Counted from the first letter of the stretch, positions 52,200 through 61,924 are shown. The stretch: DNA of 64,000 bases from Alkalihalophilus pseudofirmus (GCF_029094545.1 NZ_CP117835.1:2894001-2958000), one strand, 5' to 3'. Program-made: numbers and translations. Notes: a model not told the origin generated them from the sequence alone.

Positions 52200-52790
52200 A
52201 TGAAGAAATACATCTTACCAATATGTGCAGGAATTGCTCTAGCATTCACTGCAAACCAAACTGCTGATGCGGCATCACACAGTCATACCGTTCAAAAAGG
52301 CGATACACTCTATCAATTAGGACAACAATACAGCGTAACTGTTGATTCAATTAAAGAACTTAATAATAAAGAAACATCAGCGCTTCAAGTAGGAGAAACA
52401 CTTTCCCTTCCGGCTGCTATTACAACGGAAGAGCGTGAATTGTTATCACGTCTAGTTCATGCAGAAGCTCAAGGTGAGCCATATGCAGGTAAAGTAGCTG
52501 TAGCAACCGTCGTGCTTAATCGTGTCGATCATCCTGAGTTTCCTGATACGATCAAAGAAGTTATTAACGAAATTGGTCCATCAGGACATTATGCTTTCTC
52601 ACCTGTTCAAAACGGTATGATTAATCAGCCGGCAGATGATGAAGCAAAACAAGCTGTACAAGAAGCCATTGCCTTTCAAAGTGACAGCCAAGGTTCTATC
52701 TACTTCTACAATCCAGAAATTGCAACAAACCATTGGATTGGCACACAAACAGAAACTGTTCGTATCGGTAAACACGTGTTTGCAAAATAA
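52200..52790 (+). CDS. LysM plus SleB-type cell wall hydrolase (YkvT-like)
   Basis: The protein has 196 residues. A signal peptide (1-25, cleavage after ADA) is followed by a LysM domain (SHTVQKGDTLYQLGQQYSVTV read in parts, about 29-74) and a Hydrolase_2 domain (about 80-196) with catalytic Glu in RLVHAEAQGEPYAGKVAVA. Such SleB/CwlJ-type enzymes are lytic transglycosylases or amidases acting on cortex or vegetative wall. AGGAGG before ATG gives the start. The neighbours are also wall enzymes. Confidence 0.9.
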   Translation: MKKYILPICAGIALAFTANQTADAASHSHTVQKGDTLYQLGQQYSVTVDSIKELNNKETSALQVGETLSLPAAITTEERELLSRLVHAEAQGEPYAGKVAVATVVLNRVDHPEFPDTIKEVINEIGPSGHYAFSPVQNGMINQPADDEAKQAVQEAIAFQSDSQGSIYFYNPEIATNHWIGTQTETVRIGKHVFAK

Positions 52791-52808
52791 ATAATAGATC
52801 CAATTAAA

Positions 52809-52838
52809 AAGCTGGCATTTTGTGTCGGCTTCTTTTTT
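52809..52838 (+). terminator. Terminator after the SleB-like gene
   Basis: A 9-bp stem with two G:U pairs (52809-52817 with 52823-52831) followed by T7. Confidence 0.7.
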
Positions 52839-52857
52839 TATACCCGCTTTTCTATAT

Positions 52858-52915
52858 ACTAAACCTCATACTAAACCTCATACTAAACCTCATACTAAAC
52901 CTCATACTAAACCTC
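52858..52915. repeat. 12-bp tandem repeat (about 4.8 copies)
   Basis: The unit ACTAAACCTCAT is present four times exactly (52858-52905), then a partial fifth (52906-52915). It lies in a non-coding gap after the terminator at 52838. It looks like a variable-number tandem repeat. No inverted or start/stop motif is obvious within the unit. Confidence 0.95.
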
Positions 52916-53050
52916 CATGCATTAAAGATTTTTCTAATAATTAATTTTTAAAGATTAAAGACGTACAAAAAGGGAATACAACTCATAACTTAGAATATGT
53001 ATATGTATAATAAGTCTCTTAACTTAATAGGAAAGGTGGTGCAATGTATT

Positions 53051-53713
53051 ATGGCTCGTCTATCAAGAGTAACCTCACTTCGAGCAAATCGTATCCATAC
53101 AAGCTTTGTCAATAAAATGTCCAGTTCAAACGGGGTAAATCCAGTAATGCCGGTTGAGAAAGCGGAAGCAACGAAAAATCCCACCAAGCATTCTAGCGAC
53201 CACCAGCTTACAAGCTACGATTATTACTATGAAAAACACCTTGCTCAATCAAGTAAAACGAACGTTCACTCCGATCGATTTACTCGAAATGAGGTTCAAA
53301 ATAACAGCACAGCTCTCTTAACAAGCGAGGAAAATGATCCAGAGAAAGAATTAGTATTAAAGTTAGTAAACAGCTACAATCAACTCATTCAATCGCTAAA
53401 ACATACTGATCAAATCAGCTGCCAAAATTATACTGCTAAACTGCATCAAGTATATGCAGGCTTTGCCACTACTTTTGAAGAGTATGGAGTGATAGAAACC
53501 TCTCATTCTCTTTTAACCTTTGATGAAAAAACATACAGTATAAACGAAAATAGAACTAAGGTCACTTCTGAATTCATAGGTTCATTTATGAAAGAAGTTT
53601 TGACCGAGTACCAAACTATTCTTGCAGACAAATGCGAACCGACATTAAACAACAACCCCTATGAAAAACTTCCTTATCAGCATACTGGCATATTATTTGA
53701 AGAGAGGCTTTAA
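53051..53713 (+). CDS. Unknown protein with faint FliD-like motif
   Basis: The protein has 221 residues. An N-terminal basic, Ser/Asn/Thr-rich disordered part (1-100) precedes a helical region with VNSYNQLIQSL (near 110), and GVIETSHSLLTFDEKTYSI (near 145-163). The spacing of a YNxLI helix and an L-x-FDE strand-like motif resembles the C-terminal part of flagellar cap FliD, but it lacks the rest. There is no signal or membrane segment. ATG 53051 is chosen; AAAGGTGG is about 11 bases upstream. Function unknown. Confidence 0.6.
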   Translation: MARLSRVTSLRANRIHTSFVNKMSSSNGVNPVMPVEKAEATKNPTKHSSDHQLTSYDYYYEKHLAQSSKTNVHSDRFTRNEVQNNSTALLTSEENDPEKELVLKLVNSYNQLIQSLKHTDQISCQNYTAKLHQVYAGFATTFEEYGVIETSHSLLTFDEKTYSINENRTKVTSEFIGSFMKEVLTEYQTILADKCEPTLNNNPYEKLPYQHTGILFEERL

Positions 53714-53727
53714 CCTCTCTTTTTTTA
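53699..53727 (+). terminator. Terminator with the stop codon in its loop
   Basis: Stem AGAGAGG/CCTCTCT (53701-53707, 53714-53720) followed by T7; the TAA stop (53711-53713) is in the loop. Confidence 0.8.
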
Positions 53728-53778
53728 TGCAATTTTGCGCACATATTAGATCTCCCTATGTCTTCCCCTTCTTATTTT

Positions 53779-53787
53779 TGATACAAT
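53779..53787 (+). promoter_or_regulatory. Extended -10 promoter
   Basis: TGATACAAT (5/6 with TG), 30 bases before the fusion gene at 53817. Confidence 0.5.
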
Positions 53788-53816
53788 AAGGAAAAAACTA
53801 GGGAGTGAACACCTGC

Positions 53817-56354
53817 ATGCAAGTTATCGTTTCTCACCAAAATGTTGATTTCGATGGTGTAGCCTCCATGGTTGCTGCAAAAAAATTATATCCAGAAGCA
53901 ATCATTGCCATTTCTGATAAATTAGATCGAAGTGTCACCACCTATATGTCAATCTACAAAGATCTTTTTTCATTTTCCACTTATGAGTCGATTGAATGGA
54001 AACGTGTTACCTCAATCATCTTGGTAGATGTCCAAGCTATTGATCGAACTGGAATTCCAAGTGAAGAATTGATGGATGAGATCGAAACGATTGTGTATGA
54101 TCATCACCCTCCCTTTCAACTACATATAAATGAAAAAGAAAGTCATCAAATTGAACAAGTAGGTGCCGCTATTACTTTATTAATAGAACATCTCGAACAA
54201 GAAAATATTCATCTTTTAACTGAAGAGGTCAATCTATTTGGTCTAGGTTTGTATTCTGATACAGGCAATTTCACGTTCCCTAGCACTACATCGCGTGATT
54301 TTCATGCAGCCTCTTTTTTAATGAAACATCATTTAGATATTGAGATTGTTAATCGATTTGTCACTCCAGCCTTAACCGAAGCCGAACAGACTTTATTTAA
54401 TCAATTATTTCACTCACAGACGCTGCATCAATTAGATGGACTGCAGGTAGTTGTTTCATGTCATGAGCAAGACCGTTTTCAAAATGGATTATCCAGCCTT
54501 ACAGAAAAATTATTAGATGCTAGCTCTGCCGATGCTGTAATTACTATTGTCAAAATGGGCAAGCATGTCCACCTCGTCTGCAGAGCCAGTTCTACACGTA
54601 TTAATTTTCAATCATTTATTAAAGAGCTTGGTGGTGGAGGACATAGCCAAGCGGCTTCAGCTATGATGAAGAAAACAACTTTAGAAGAGGCTCGCAGGAA
54701 GGTACTCCCTCTGATAGATATGATTGTTGAACACACCGTTTCAGCTAAAGAAGTGATGAGTTATCCAGTTAAAACAATTCATGAAAATGACACGATAACA
54801 GATGCTAAAGAAATGATGATTCGCTTTGGCCATACCGGTTTTCCAGTTGTAAATGACCATGAAGAACTGGTTGGTATTATTTCAAGAAGAGATGTCGACA
54901 AAGCGATTCACCATCAATATGGTCATGCGCCTATCAAAGGATATATGACACGAGAGATCGTTACTAAACAAGTAGATTCAACCATAGATGAAGTGCAGCA
55001 GGCTATGATTAGTCATAATATCGGGCGCATCCCCATTATGGACGATCAAAACATTGCAGGGATCATTTCAAGAACAAATATTATTTCCTATCTTCAAAAA
55101 AAAGAATATGAAGCCAACTTCCCAAATCTTGTGCAACGTTTAGAAGACACAGTAAGTAAGGAACACTTTCATTTGCTTAAGCTGATTGGAAGAGAAGCAG
55201 ACCGTTTTGGGGTAAATGCCTATTTAGTCGGAGGGTTTGTTCGTGATCTGTTATTGAAAAGACCTAATGAAGATTTGGATGTTGTCATTGAAGGGGATGG
55301 AATTGAATTTGCCAATGTTTTAGCTGCTTCTAATGGTGGCAGCATTAAAAAACATGATACATTTGGAACGGCTACATGGACGACTCCTGACGATATGAAA
55401 ATCGATATCGTTACCTGCCGTACTGAATACTACGCGGAAACCGCCTCTCTTCCTATTGTAAGATCATCAAATATTCATGAGGATCTTACAAGGCGCGATT
55501 TTACGATTAATGCTATGGCCATGTCGATATCTGAACATTCGTTTGGCAAGTTATTAGATGAATATCAGGGGATAGAAGACCTTAAAGCGAAAAAAATTCG
55601 TATCCTTCATCCAATCAGTTTTATTGAAGATCCAACACGTATATTCAGAGCTGTTCGTTTTGCAGTGAGGTTCGGCTATTCCATCGAAAAAGAAACGGCC
55701 AGGCTCGCACAAAGCGCGATGTCTCACCTTTTTTCTCTAAGCCAGCAAAGACTAAGGCAGGAACTAACCTTAATTCATAAGGAAGCAAAAGACCTAGAAG
55801 CTTTCTACCTTTTGGATACACTAAATGTATGGAAAACACTCTTTCAAAAAGAGCTGCCCGCATCTTCTTGGCAATATGCAGAGAGGGTGTTTAATCAATC
55901 CGGCCATACTGTTTTTCATATGTTAACAGCACTTGCTTCTCCGCTTTCTAATTGGCGTGAAATGATCCAACTCTATATTATGACGGCAAAAGAACGAGTC
56001 TTTATCGAACAGTTAAATGAGATTAAACAAGCACCAATAGAAGAGATTAAATCGATAGGTGAATTACACAGGTATTTGTATGCTGTGCATGATGAAATAT
56101 TGCGCTTCTACCTGCTGGATCCAACCCAAAGATTCCACACTCACTTAGATGATTACTTCAAAAAGAGACAGAAGATATCTTTATATCTAACTGGAGATGA
56201 CCTGATAAAACTTGATTTTAAACCTGGACCTCATTTCAGAGATTACTTATTTGAGCTTGAAATCAAACAGCTCAACGGGGAAATTTCATCAAAAGAAGAA
56301 GCAACTAAGTGGGTACTCGAAGAAAAACAAAAAGCAGAAGCTAACCATTTGTAG
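53817..56354 (+). CDS. DHH-DHHA1-CBS-CBS-tRNA nucleotidyltransferase fusion
   Basis: The protein has 845 residues with a rare fusion. Residues 1-300 are a DHH phosphoesterase (DFDG at 11-14, DHH at 95-97, DHHA1 motif GGGGHSQAAS at 272-281). Residues about 310-430 are two CBS domains. Residues about 445-845 are a class II tRNA nucleotidyltransferase/poly(A) polymerase: GGFVRDLLL (near 472), catalytic Asp pair DLD (486-488), RRDFTINAM (near 555) and EDPTRIFRAVRF. Members of this fusion family act as A-adding enzymes in some bacteria; the CBS part might sense adenine nucleotides. It follows a strong -10. Confidence 0.93.
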   Translation: MQVIVSHQNVDFDGVASMVAAKKLYPEAIIAISDKLDRSVTTYMSIYKDLFSFSTYESIEWKRVTSIILVDVQAIDRTGIPSEELMDEIETIVYDHHPPFQLHINEKESHQIEQVGAAITLLIEHLEQENIHLLTEEVNLFGLGLYSDTGNFTFPSTTSRDFHAASFLMKHHLDIEIVNRFVTPALTEAEQTLFNQLFHSQTLHQLDGLQVVVSCHEQDRFQNGLSSLTEKLLDASSADAVITIVKMGKHVHLVCRASSTRINFQSFIKELGGGGHSQAASAMMKKTTLEEARRKVLPLIDMIVEHTVSAKEVMSYPVKTIHENDTITDAKEMMIRFGHTGFPVVNDHEELVGIISRRDVDKAIHHQYGHAPIKGYMTREIVTKQVDSTIDEVQQAMISHNIGRIPIMDDQNIAGIISRTNIISYLQKKEYEANFPNLVQRLEDTVSKEHFHLLKLIGREADRFGVNAYLVGGFVRDLLLKRPNEDLDVVIEGDGIEFANVLAASNGGSIKKHDTFGTATWTTPDDMKIDIVTCRTEYYAETASLPIVRSSNIHEDLTRRDFTINAMAMSISEHSFGKLLDEYQGIEDLKAKKIRILHPISFIEDPTRIFRAVRFAVRFGYSIEKETARLAQSAMSHLFSLSQQRLRQELTLIHKEAKDLEAFYLLDTLNVWKTLFQKELPASSWQYAERVFNQSGHTVFHMLTALASPLSNWREMIQLYIMTAKERVFIEQLNEIKQAPIEEIKSIGELHRYLYAVHDEILRFYLLDPTQRFHTHLDDYFKKRQKISLYLTGDDLIKLDFKPGPHFRDYLFELEIKQLNGEISSKEEATKWVLEEKQKAEANHL

Positions 56355-56371
56355 TTAGCTTCTGCTTTTTT
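56331..56371. terminator. Bidirectional terminator, fusion gene / CoA-transferase
   Basis: A 15-bp perfect stem (56331-56345 with 56354-56368) followed by T7, with the stop codon in the loop. Confidence 0.9.
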
Positions 56372-57654
56372 TATAGATAACCCATATCTTTTGCCTTTTC
56401 CGTAAGTTCATCTCGGAAATTCGGGTGAGCGATATCAATTAAAGCTTGTGTTCTTTCCCTAATGGTCTTGCCTCGAAGTTTAGCCACACCATATTCTGTA
56501 ACAATATAGTCTACATCATTTTTTGATGTTGTAACAACAGAACCAGTAGCCAATGTCGGAACAATCTTTGAGATCGTGCCGCCTTTTGTTGTGGAGTGAA
56601 GACAGATAATACCCTTCCCGCCCTTTGACATTCTTGCACCAATTCCGAAATCTCCTTGTCCCCCAGTTGATGAATAGTAGCGCCCGCCTATTGATTCAGA
56701 ATTACATTGACCTATTAAATCGACTTCAATCGTGGCATTAATTGTAACAAGCTGATTGATTTTTGCTATTAAACAGCTGTCATTCGTTTCATCAACCGGA
56801 TACATTTGAACTTGTTTATTTTGATCCATGAAATCATAAAGTCTTTTTGTGCCAAAAGCAAACGTTGCTGTCATACTCCCTTTATGAAGTGGATTTGAAA
56901 GGTTTGATACAGCTCCGCTCTCAAACAAGTCCACCACTTTATCTGGAATCATTTCAGTGAAGATGGTTAAATCTCGGTGATCTTTTAAGAAGTTCATAAT
57001 CGCGTTTGGAATCGCTCCAAAGCCGATTTGAAGAGTATCTCCGTTTTGAATTAAATCTGCTACTGTTTTTCCAATGATCTCATCCTCAGGTCTTAAAGGG
57101 ATTTCTGGTGTCACAGGCAGTTCCACATGATTTTCTATAAGCGCATCTACTTGATCAATGTGAATGTGGTTTTGTCCGAATGTTCTAGGCATATTCTCAT
57201 TCACTTCTAATATGATTCGTTTTGCGTCTTTTAATAAAGGGGCTACATAATCACAATTTGTTCCTAGTGAAAAATATCCGTCCTCATCCATTGGTGAAAC
57301 GGCGGCCATAATCACTCGATCATGTGTAGTCTCCTTTAAAATTTGCGGTAAATCTGAAAAGTGGTTTGGAAGCAGATCCACTTCTTTATCATAAAATGCA
57401 CGACGCTCATCTTTATTTAAGAACATAGAAACAATTTTCACCTTAGATGGATCGACTGCTAAAACAGGGTAAAGAGAAAGCATTTGAAATAAACGATTTC
57501 CCTCTAATCCATTATGTTCCGCTAATGCCAGAACTAATCCAGGTGGTTCCCCGACTGCAAGGGGTACGATAATATCTTCACGAGGCTGTATTATTGATAC
57601 CGCTTCCAAGGAAGTGGCAGCTTTTTTTTGTTTGTATAACTCGTGCACACTCAT
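56371..57654 (-). CDS. Acetyl-CoA hydrolase / CoA-transferase family protein
   Basis: The protein has 427 residues, matching Cat1/4-hydroxybutyrate CoA-transferase-like proteins. Visible are IIVPLAVGEPPG (near 29), TLQIGFGAIPNAIM (near 213), the active-site region IEVDLIGQCNSESIGGRYYSSTGGQGDF read in pieces (near 317-345) and the final TKGGTISKIVP. It would hydrolyse acetyl-CoA or move CoA between short-chain acids. The substrate cannot be fixed by reading. No other CoA-metabolism gene is next to it. Confidence 0.87.
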   Translation of the reverse strand: MSVHELYKQKKAATSLEAVSIIQPREDIIVPLAVGEPPGLVLALAEHNGLEGNRLFQMLSLYPVLAVDPSKVKIVSMFLNKDERRAFYDKEVDLLPNHFSDLPQILKETTHDRVIMAAVSPMDEDGYFSLGTNCDYVAPLLKDAKRIILEVNENMPRTFGQNHIHIDQVDALIENHVELPVTPEIPLRPEDEIIGKTVADLIQNGDTLQIGFGAIPNAIMNFLKDHRDLTIFTEMIPDKVVDLFESGAVSNLSNPLHKGSMTATFAFGTKRLYDFMDQNKQVQMYPVDETNDSCLIAKINQLVTINATIEVDLIGQCNSESIGGRYYSSTGGQGDFGIGARMSKGGKGIICLHSTTKGGTISKIVPTLATGSVVTTSKNDVDYIVTEYGVAKLRGKTIRERTQALIDIAHPNFRDELTEKAKDMGYL

Positions 57655-58056
57655 GACAAAAATCCTCCTACATCATACGGGTACAATTCCCCAATATTTC
57701 TTCTTATGTTTTGAATCTCCTCAAGCAATAATAATAATACTATGTTAAATACCTACAACCAAGGCAAACCGAGCCGTTTAAGTAAAGTAAAACTTTTCTG
57801 TATACTCATATTTTTCTTACATCCACCTGCACATTCATACACGGTTTCAATAAATAACTCTTTTTTAGTATGAACCAGTGCCTAAATGCCACTCACGAAA
57901 ATAATACCAGCTTTTGTTGTTAATGTGGTAATTTGTCGAATTCTAGACGTTTTTTTTATTTTTTACCGGTTCAAAAGAAAAAATCTGATATAATGAAATT
58001 CGTTATACCAACAAAAAGAGCAAGAATCTTTTTTGTTGAGATTGGAGGAGTTTTAG
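57655..58056. other. Divergent gene-free region before the LCP gene
   Basis: 402 bases, AT-rich. It contains the extended -10 (57986-57994) for the LCP gene and the unresolved CoA-transferase promoter. No RNA gene or stable long hairpin was recognised. Confidence 0.6.
57986..57994 (+). promoter_or_regulatory. LCP gene promoter (extended -10)
   Basis: TGATATAAT: perfect -10 with TG, 62 bases before the GTG start. Confidence 0.6.
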
Positions 58057-59103
58057 GTGGACACACGCAGGAGACGATCCGATAGACATAAAAGAAGACC
58101 TAGGAAACGCAAAAAATTATTTGTTTCATTCCTTTTACTTTTTTCTTTATTGTTTATTTCAACTGCTGCCTTTGCAGTTTTTCAATATGAATTAGGAAAA
58201 AATAATGCCCAACAAAACTTAACTGAAACAAACGACAGTGACGAAACGTTAGAAGATGAAACGGAAGTGCATGAATTTCAATCAAAGGAACCTGAGAATA
58301 ACGAACCTATTAATGTATTGTTAATAGGTGTGGATACTGCTGAAGATGAACCAGCTAGAACAGATACAATTATGGTGGCTCAATATGATCCCAAAAATGG
58401 GGACGCAAAATTAGCATCTATTATGCGTGACACATACGTTGAAATTCCTGGATATCGTGATAATAAAATTAATGCCTCGTTTTTCTTAGGAGGTCCTGAC
58501 CTTTTAAGAGAAACCATTGAACATAACTTTGGATTAGATCTTCATTATTATGCTATGGTTAATTTTGATGGCTTTGTTGAAGTCGTTGATACGATTGCCC
58601 CTAAAGGGATAGAAGTAGATGTTGAAGATCGCATGTACTACCAATCCGGAAGTACAGTCATTGATTTTGAACCTGGTACACAAGTGCTTGACGGCCAGCA
58701 AGCATTGAATTATGTACGTTTCAGAAGTGATGCTAATAATGACTTTGGCCGTGTGGAACGGCAGCAAGAGATGTTGACTTTGTTAAAAAATGAACTTTTA
58801 ACGGTTTCAGGTCTTACAAGAGTTCCACGTCTAATCGGATCTGTTGAACCATATTTAGATACTAACATTAAAACAACTAGGATGCTTAGTTTAGGACGTG
58901 ACTTCATCTTAAATCCGGTTGATGATGTACAGACATTAAGAATTCCGGTTAAAGATGGTTACAGCGACCAACATTACAGCCATGCTGGTGCTGTACTTGA
59001 ACTTGATTTCGAAAAAAATAAAGAAGCTATCCATTCCTTCTTCTCCAATGAATCAAAGGGATTTGCTAATGATTCAACAACCGAAGATGATGAAGATATG
59101 TAG
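58057..59103 (+). CDS. LytR-CpsA-Psr (LCP) family cell-envelope protein
   Basis: The protein has 348 residues. A strongly basic cytoplasmic N-terminus (RRRRSDRHKRRPRKRKK) precedes one membrane span (20-42) and an extracellular LCP domain: INVLLIGVDTAEDEPARTDTIM when read in parts (near 85), Arg in SIMRDTYVEIPG (near 126), and GRVERQQEML (near 230). LCP proteins attach teichoic acids or other polymers to peptidoglycan. The start is GTG 58057 with GGAGGAG six bases upstream. It stands alone with its own terminator. Confidence 0.93.
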   Translation: MDTRRRRSDRHKRRPRKRKKLFVSFLLLFSLLFISTAAFAVFQYELGKNNAQQNLTETNDSDETLEDETEVHEFQSKEPENNEPINVLLIGVDTAEDEPARTDTIMVAQYDPKNGDAKLASIMRDTYVEIPGYRDNKINASFFLGGPDLLRETIEHNFGLDLHYYAMVNFDGFVEVVDTIAPKGIEVDVEDRMYYQSGSTVIDFEPGTQVLDGQQALNYVRFRSDANNDFGRVERQQEMLTLLKNELLTVSGLTRVPRLIGSVEPYLDTNIKTTRMLSLGRDFILNPVDDVQTLRIPVKDGYSDQHYSHAGAVLELDFEKNKEAIHSFFSNESKGFANDSTTEDDEDM

Positions 59104-59117
59104 AGGAAATATACAAT

Positions 59118-59160
59118 AAAAGCTCATTGACAACATATTGTCAATGAGCTATTTTTATTT
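59118..59160. terminator. Bidirectional terminator, LCP / fabF
   Basis: A 12-bp perfect stem (59121-59132 with 59139-59150) followed by ATTTTTATTT. Confidence 0.85.
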
Positions 59161-59180
59161 ACTGCATTATTAACGTTTAA

Positions 59181-60416
59181 TTAAAACTGTTTAAATACGA
59201 GCGTTGCGTTATGTCCGCCAAATCCAAGAGAATTATTCAAAACAGCTCGTACTTCTTGTCGTCTTGCTTCATTTGGCACATAATCCAGATCACAATCTGG
59301 ATCTGGTGTATGGTAATTGATTGTAGGCGGGATGATTCCGTCTTTGATCGCTTTTACCGAGAACACAGATTCAATTGCTCCTGCTGCTCCTAAAAGGTGA
59401 CCAGTCATTGATTTTGTTGAGCTTATTGCTAGTTTTTCAGCATGCTCTCCAAATACTGTTTTCACAGCCATTGTTTCAAATTTATCATTATATGGTGTAC
59501 TTGTACCATGCGCATTCATGTAATCAATATCACTAGGTTGTAAGCCTGCATCTTCAATTGCCTGCTTCATAGCACGGGCACCGCCTTCTCCCTCAGGAGC
59601 CGGAGCTGTCACATGGTGAGCATCCCCTGTTGCACCGTAGCCGACAATTTCTGCATAAATGGTTGCACCGCGCTTCTCGGCTGATTCTAGACTTTCTAAA
59701 ATAAGAATGCCTGCTCCTTCTCCCATAACAAAACCATCTCGGTCTGCATCAAATGGACGCGATGCGTTTTCTGGGCTGTCGGTTGTTGTTACAGCTTTTG
59801 CTGCACAGAAACCAGCGACAGACATATTCGTAATTGGGGCTTCTGCTCCGCCTGTAATCATCACATCGGCATCACCACGCTGGATTACTTTAAAGGCATC
59901 TCCAATAGAATTTGTCCCGGAGGCACATGCTGTAACAGAACATGAATTAATTCCCTTTGCTCCAGTGATAATGGAAACTTGGCCAGAAGCCATATCAGGG
60001 ATTAACATTGGGACAAAAAACGGGCTTACTCTCCTGTGACCTTTATCAAGGAATGTACGGAATTGCTGTTCAAAGGTTTCCATACCTCCAATTCCCGATC
60101 CAATCCACACTCCTGCACGATTAGCAATCTCTTCTGTAATCTCAAGGTTGGCATCTTTTAGAGCCATTAAAGAAGCTGCTACAGCAAATTGAGTAAAACG
60201 ATCCATTTTTCTAGCTTCTTTTTTATCCATAAATTCACTTGGATCAAAATCCTTTACTTCTGCTGCAACTTTCATCGGAAATTCTTCAGCATTCACTCTC
60301 GTTAAAAGGCCAATTCCAGACTCCCCGTTAATCGCTTTCTCCCAAGTTGTATCCACATTTAAACCTAGTGGTGTGACTGCTCCAACACCCGTTACTACGA
60401 CACGTTTTTTCTCCAT
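59181..60416 (-). CDS. fabF: 3-oxoacyl-[ACP] synthase II
   Basis: The protein has 411 residues from ATG 60416, which has AGGAGAG eight bases upstream. The condensing-enzyme triad is visible: Cys164 in SVTACASGT, His in [11 protein letters not shown] (near 303) and His in [14 protein letters not shown] (near 340). It elongates acyl-ACP with malonyl-ACP and helps adjust membrane fluidity. It is the second gene after fabH and probably shares the FapR-controlled promoter. Confidence 0.96.
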   Translation of the reverse strand: MEKKRVVVTGVGAVTPLGLNVDTTWEKAINGESGIGLLTRVNAEEFPMKVAAEVKDFDPSEFMDKKEARKMDRFTQFAVAASLMALKDANLEITEEIANRAGVWIGSGIGGMETFEQQFRTFLDKGHRRVSPFFVPMLIPDMASGQVSIITGAKGINSCSVTACASGTNSIGDAFKVIQRGDADVMITGGAEAPITNMSVAGFCAAKAVTTTDSPENASRPFDADRDGFVMGEGAGILILESLESAEKRGATIYAEIVGYGATGDAHHVTAPAPEGEGGARAMKQAIEDAGLQPSDIDYMNAHGTSTPYNDKFETMAVKTVFGEHAEKLAISSTKSMTGHLLGAAGAIESVFSVKAIKDGIIPPTINYHTPDPDCDLDYVPNEARRQEVRAVLNNSLGFGGHNATLVFKQF

Positions 60417-60476
60417 TACAATACTCTCCTTTTCAACTACAATTTTCATCATTGTGATCTCAAGTTAAGAATAGTA

Positions 60477-61415
60477 TTAACGTCCCCAGCGAAGGGCAAC
60501 CGATCCCCATACTAATCCCGCTCCAAAACCTACAAGAACAAGGGTATCTCCATCTTTGATTTTACCACTATTTATTTCATCCACCATAGCCATCGGAATA
60601 GAGGCAGACGATGTATTACCATACTTATGAACCGTTTTAGACATCTTTTCTGCTGGTAATTCAAGGCGTTCACGTGCAGCTTCCATAATCCGGATATTTG
60701 CTTGATGAGGAACGAGAAAATCTACATCTTCTTTTGTTAAACCTGCCTTTTTCAGTACAGAAAGAGAAGACTCACCCATTTGTCTAACAGCAAATTTAAA
60801 TACTTCCCGGCCATTCATTTCTAAAAAATCACCTTTTTGATTAATATGCATCGCACCAGCACCGTCTGCACCTAGCTCAAAAGCTAGGAGACCTTTACCT
60901 TCAGATACAGGCCCTAGCACTGCAGCACCTGCCCCGTCACCAAATAATACAGCCGTATTACGATCATCAAAATTAGTGATTTTTGATAATTTCTCGACAC
61001 CAACGACTAGAACATGCTTATAAGCTCCTGTTTCAATAAATTGTTGTCCTGTTGCCAAGCCGTAAATAAATCCAGCACAAGCTGCACTGATATCCATTGC
61101 TGCAGCCTTACTTGCCCCAAGACGCTCTTGAATGAGCGAAGAAACAGTCGGAAATGGCATATCTGGAGTCACTGTAGCGACAAGAATCAAGTCAAGATCT
61201 TCGGCTGAAATATCTGCATGTGCTAACGCCTTTTCAGCTGCTTGAAATGCCATATCAGAGCTGTCTACATGGTCTGGTGCAAAGCGGCGCTCTTCAATTC
61301 CTGTACGAGTTTTAATCCACTCATCAGAAGTATCTACTTTCTTTTCAAGATCTGCGTTGGTCACTACCTGTTCACCAATGTAGCTTCCCATTCCATAAAT
61401 CCCAGCTTTCACCAT
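60477..61415 (-). CDS. fabH: 3-oxoacyl-[ACP] synthase III
   Basis: The protein has 312 residues. The KAS III triad is Cys113 in [11 protein letters not shown], His in [11 protein letters not shown] (near 238) and Asn in [10 protein letters not shown] (near 268). It condenses acyl-CoA with malonyl-ACP to start (branched) fatty-acid synthesis. A FapR operator and good promoter precede it; fabF follows after 60 bases. Gene order med-comZ-...-fabH-fabF matches B. subtilis fabHA. Confidence 0.96.
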   Translation of the reverse strand: MVKAGIYGMGSYIGEQVVTNADLEKKVDTSDEWIKTRTGIEERRFAPDHVDSSDMAFQAAEKALAHADISAEDLDLILVATVTPDMPFPTVSSLIQERLGASKAAAMDISAACAGFIYGLATGQQFIETGAYKHVLVVGVEKLSKITNFDDRNTAVLFGDGAGAAVLGPVSEGKGLLAFELGADGAGAMHINQKGDFLEMNGREVFKFAVRQMGESSLSVLKKAGLTKEDVDFLVPHQANIRIMEAARERLELPAEKMSKTVHKYGNTSSASIPMAMVDEINSGKIKDGDTLVLVGFGAGLVWGSVALRWGR

Positions 61416-61463
61416 ATGCTGATTCCCCCTTTATAAAAACCGCTACATAATTTACGAGTTATT

Positions 61464-61482
61464 ATTAGTACCTGATACTAAT
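61464..61482. promoter_or_regulatory. FapR operator at fabH-fabF
   Basis: ATTAGTACCTGATACTAAT matches the FapR consensus with one centre change. It overlaps the last bases of the -10. Confidence 0.85.
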
Positions 61483-61509
61483 TTTATCTTATTAAAATAA
61501 GTCTGTCTA
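61481..61509 (-). promoter_or_regulatory. fabH-fabF promoter
   Basis: On the minus strand TAGACA (61509-61504), 17 bases, TAAAAT (61486-61481). Confidence 0.7.
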
Positions 61510-61557
61510 CAAAAATTAAGAAGTTCCTATTCATGTGAAAAGGGCATTTGTCCACAC

Positions 61558-61585
61558 ACATTAAAGGGACGATGCCCATAAACTA
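61558..61585 (+). promoter_or_regulatory. Sigma-K-like promoter
   Basis: AC (61558-61559), 17 bases, CATAAACTA (61577-61585) matching CATANNNTA, 40 bases before the gene at 61626. Confidence 0.45.
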
Positions 61586-61625
61586 GTAAGGGATAGAGAA
61601 GCTGGAGAGTAAGGAGGATTTTCAC

Positions 61626-61904
61626 ATGAGTAAGCATAAAAAAGATGAACGGCAGGTTGATGTGTTTTCTCAACTAATGTTTGGTACACCGCCGCCTGAG
61701 CCGGCTAAAGAAGAGGCTAAACCGACCCAATTAGAGCAGATTATCACATTAGTCCAAACCGTTGGACCAGCCATTGATAAATTAGCTCCTTTGATGGGAG
61801 TGCTACAGACATTTTTTAAACACCAGCAACATAAAACAAGTGATCGTGAGGTTAAAGAGGCAGCCACTGAAACAACAAATAAAAAAGAAGGCGGCAACGT
61901 ATAA
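61626..61904 (+). CDS. Small protein (92 aa), probable sporulation gene
   Basis: A 92-residue protein with charged ends and a central helical, partly hydrophobic region (LEQIITLVQTVGPAIDKLAPL). It lacks a signal peptide. AAGGAGG lies before the ATG. A sigma-K-like promoter is 40 bases upstream. It was not recognised as a known coat gene; B. subtilis has the small gene yjzB at a comparable place, but I could not establish homology. Confidence 0.65.
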   Translation: MSKHKKDERQVDVFSQLMFGTPPPEPAKEEAKPTQLEQIITLVQTVGPAIDKLAPLMGVLQTFFKHQQHKTSDREVKEAATETTNKKEGGNV

Positions 61905-61924
61905 CTCGTTGCTGCCTTCTTTTT
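61883..61924. terminator. Bidirectional terminator with stop codon in the loop
   Basis: A 17-bp stem with G:U (61883-61899 with 61907-61923), flanked by A and T runs. Confidence 0.88.

Noticed and set aside
59659-60039. Plus-strand 126-codon frame
   Set aside because: It lies wholly antisense inside fabF and follows the codon pattern of that gene; no start site.
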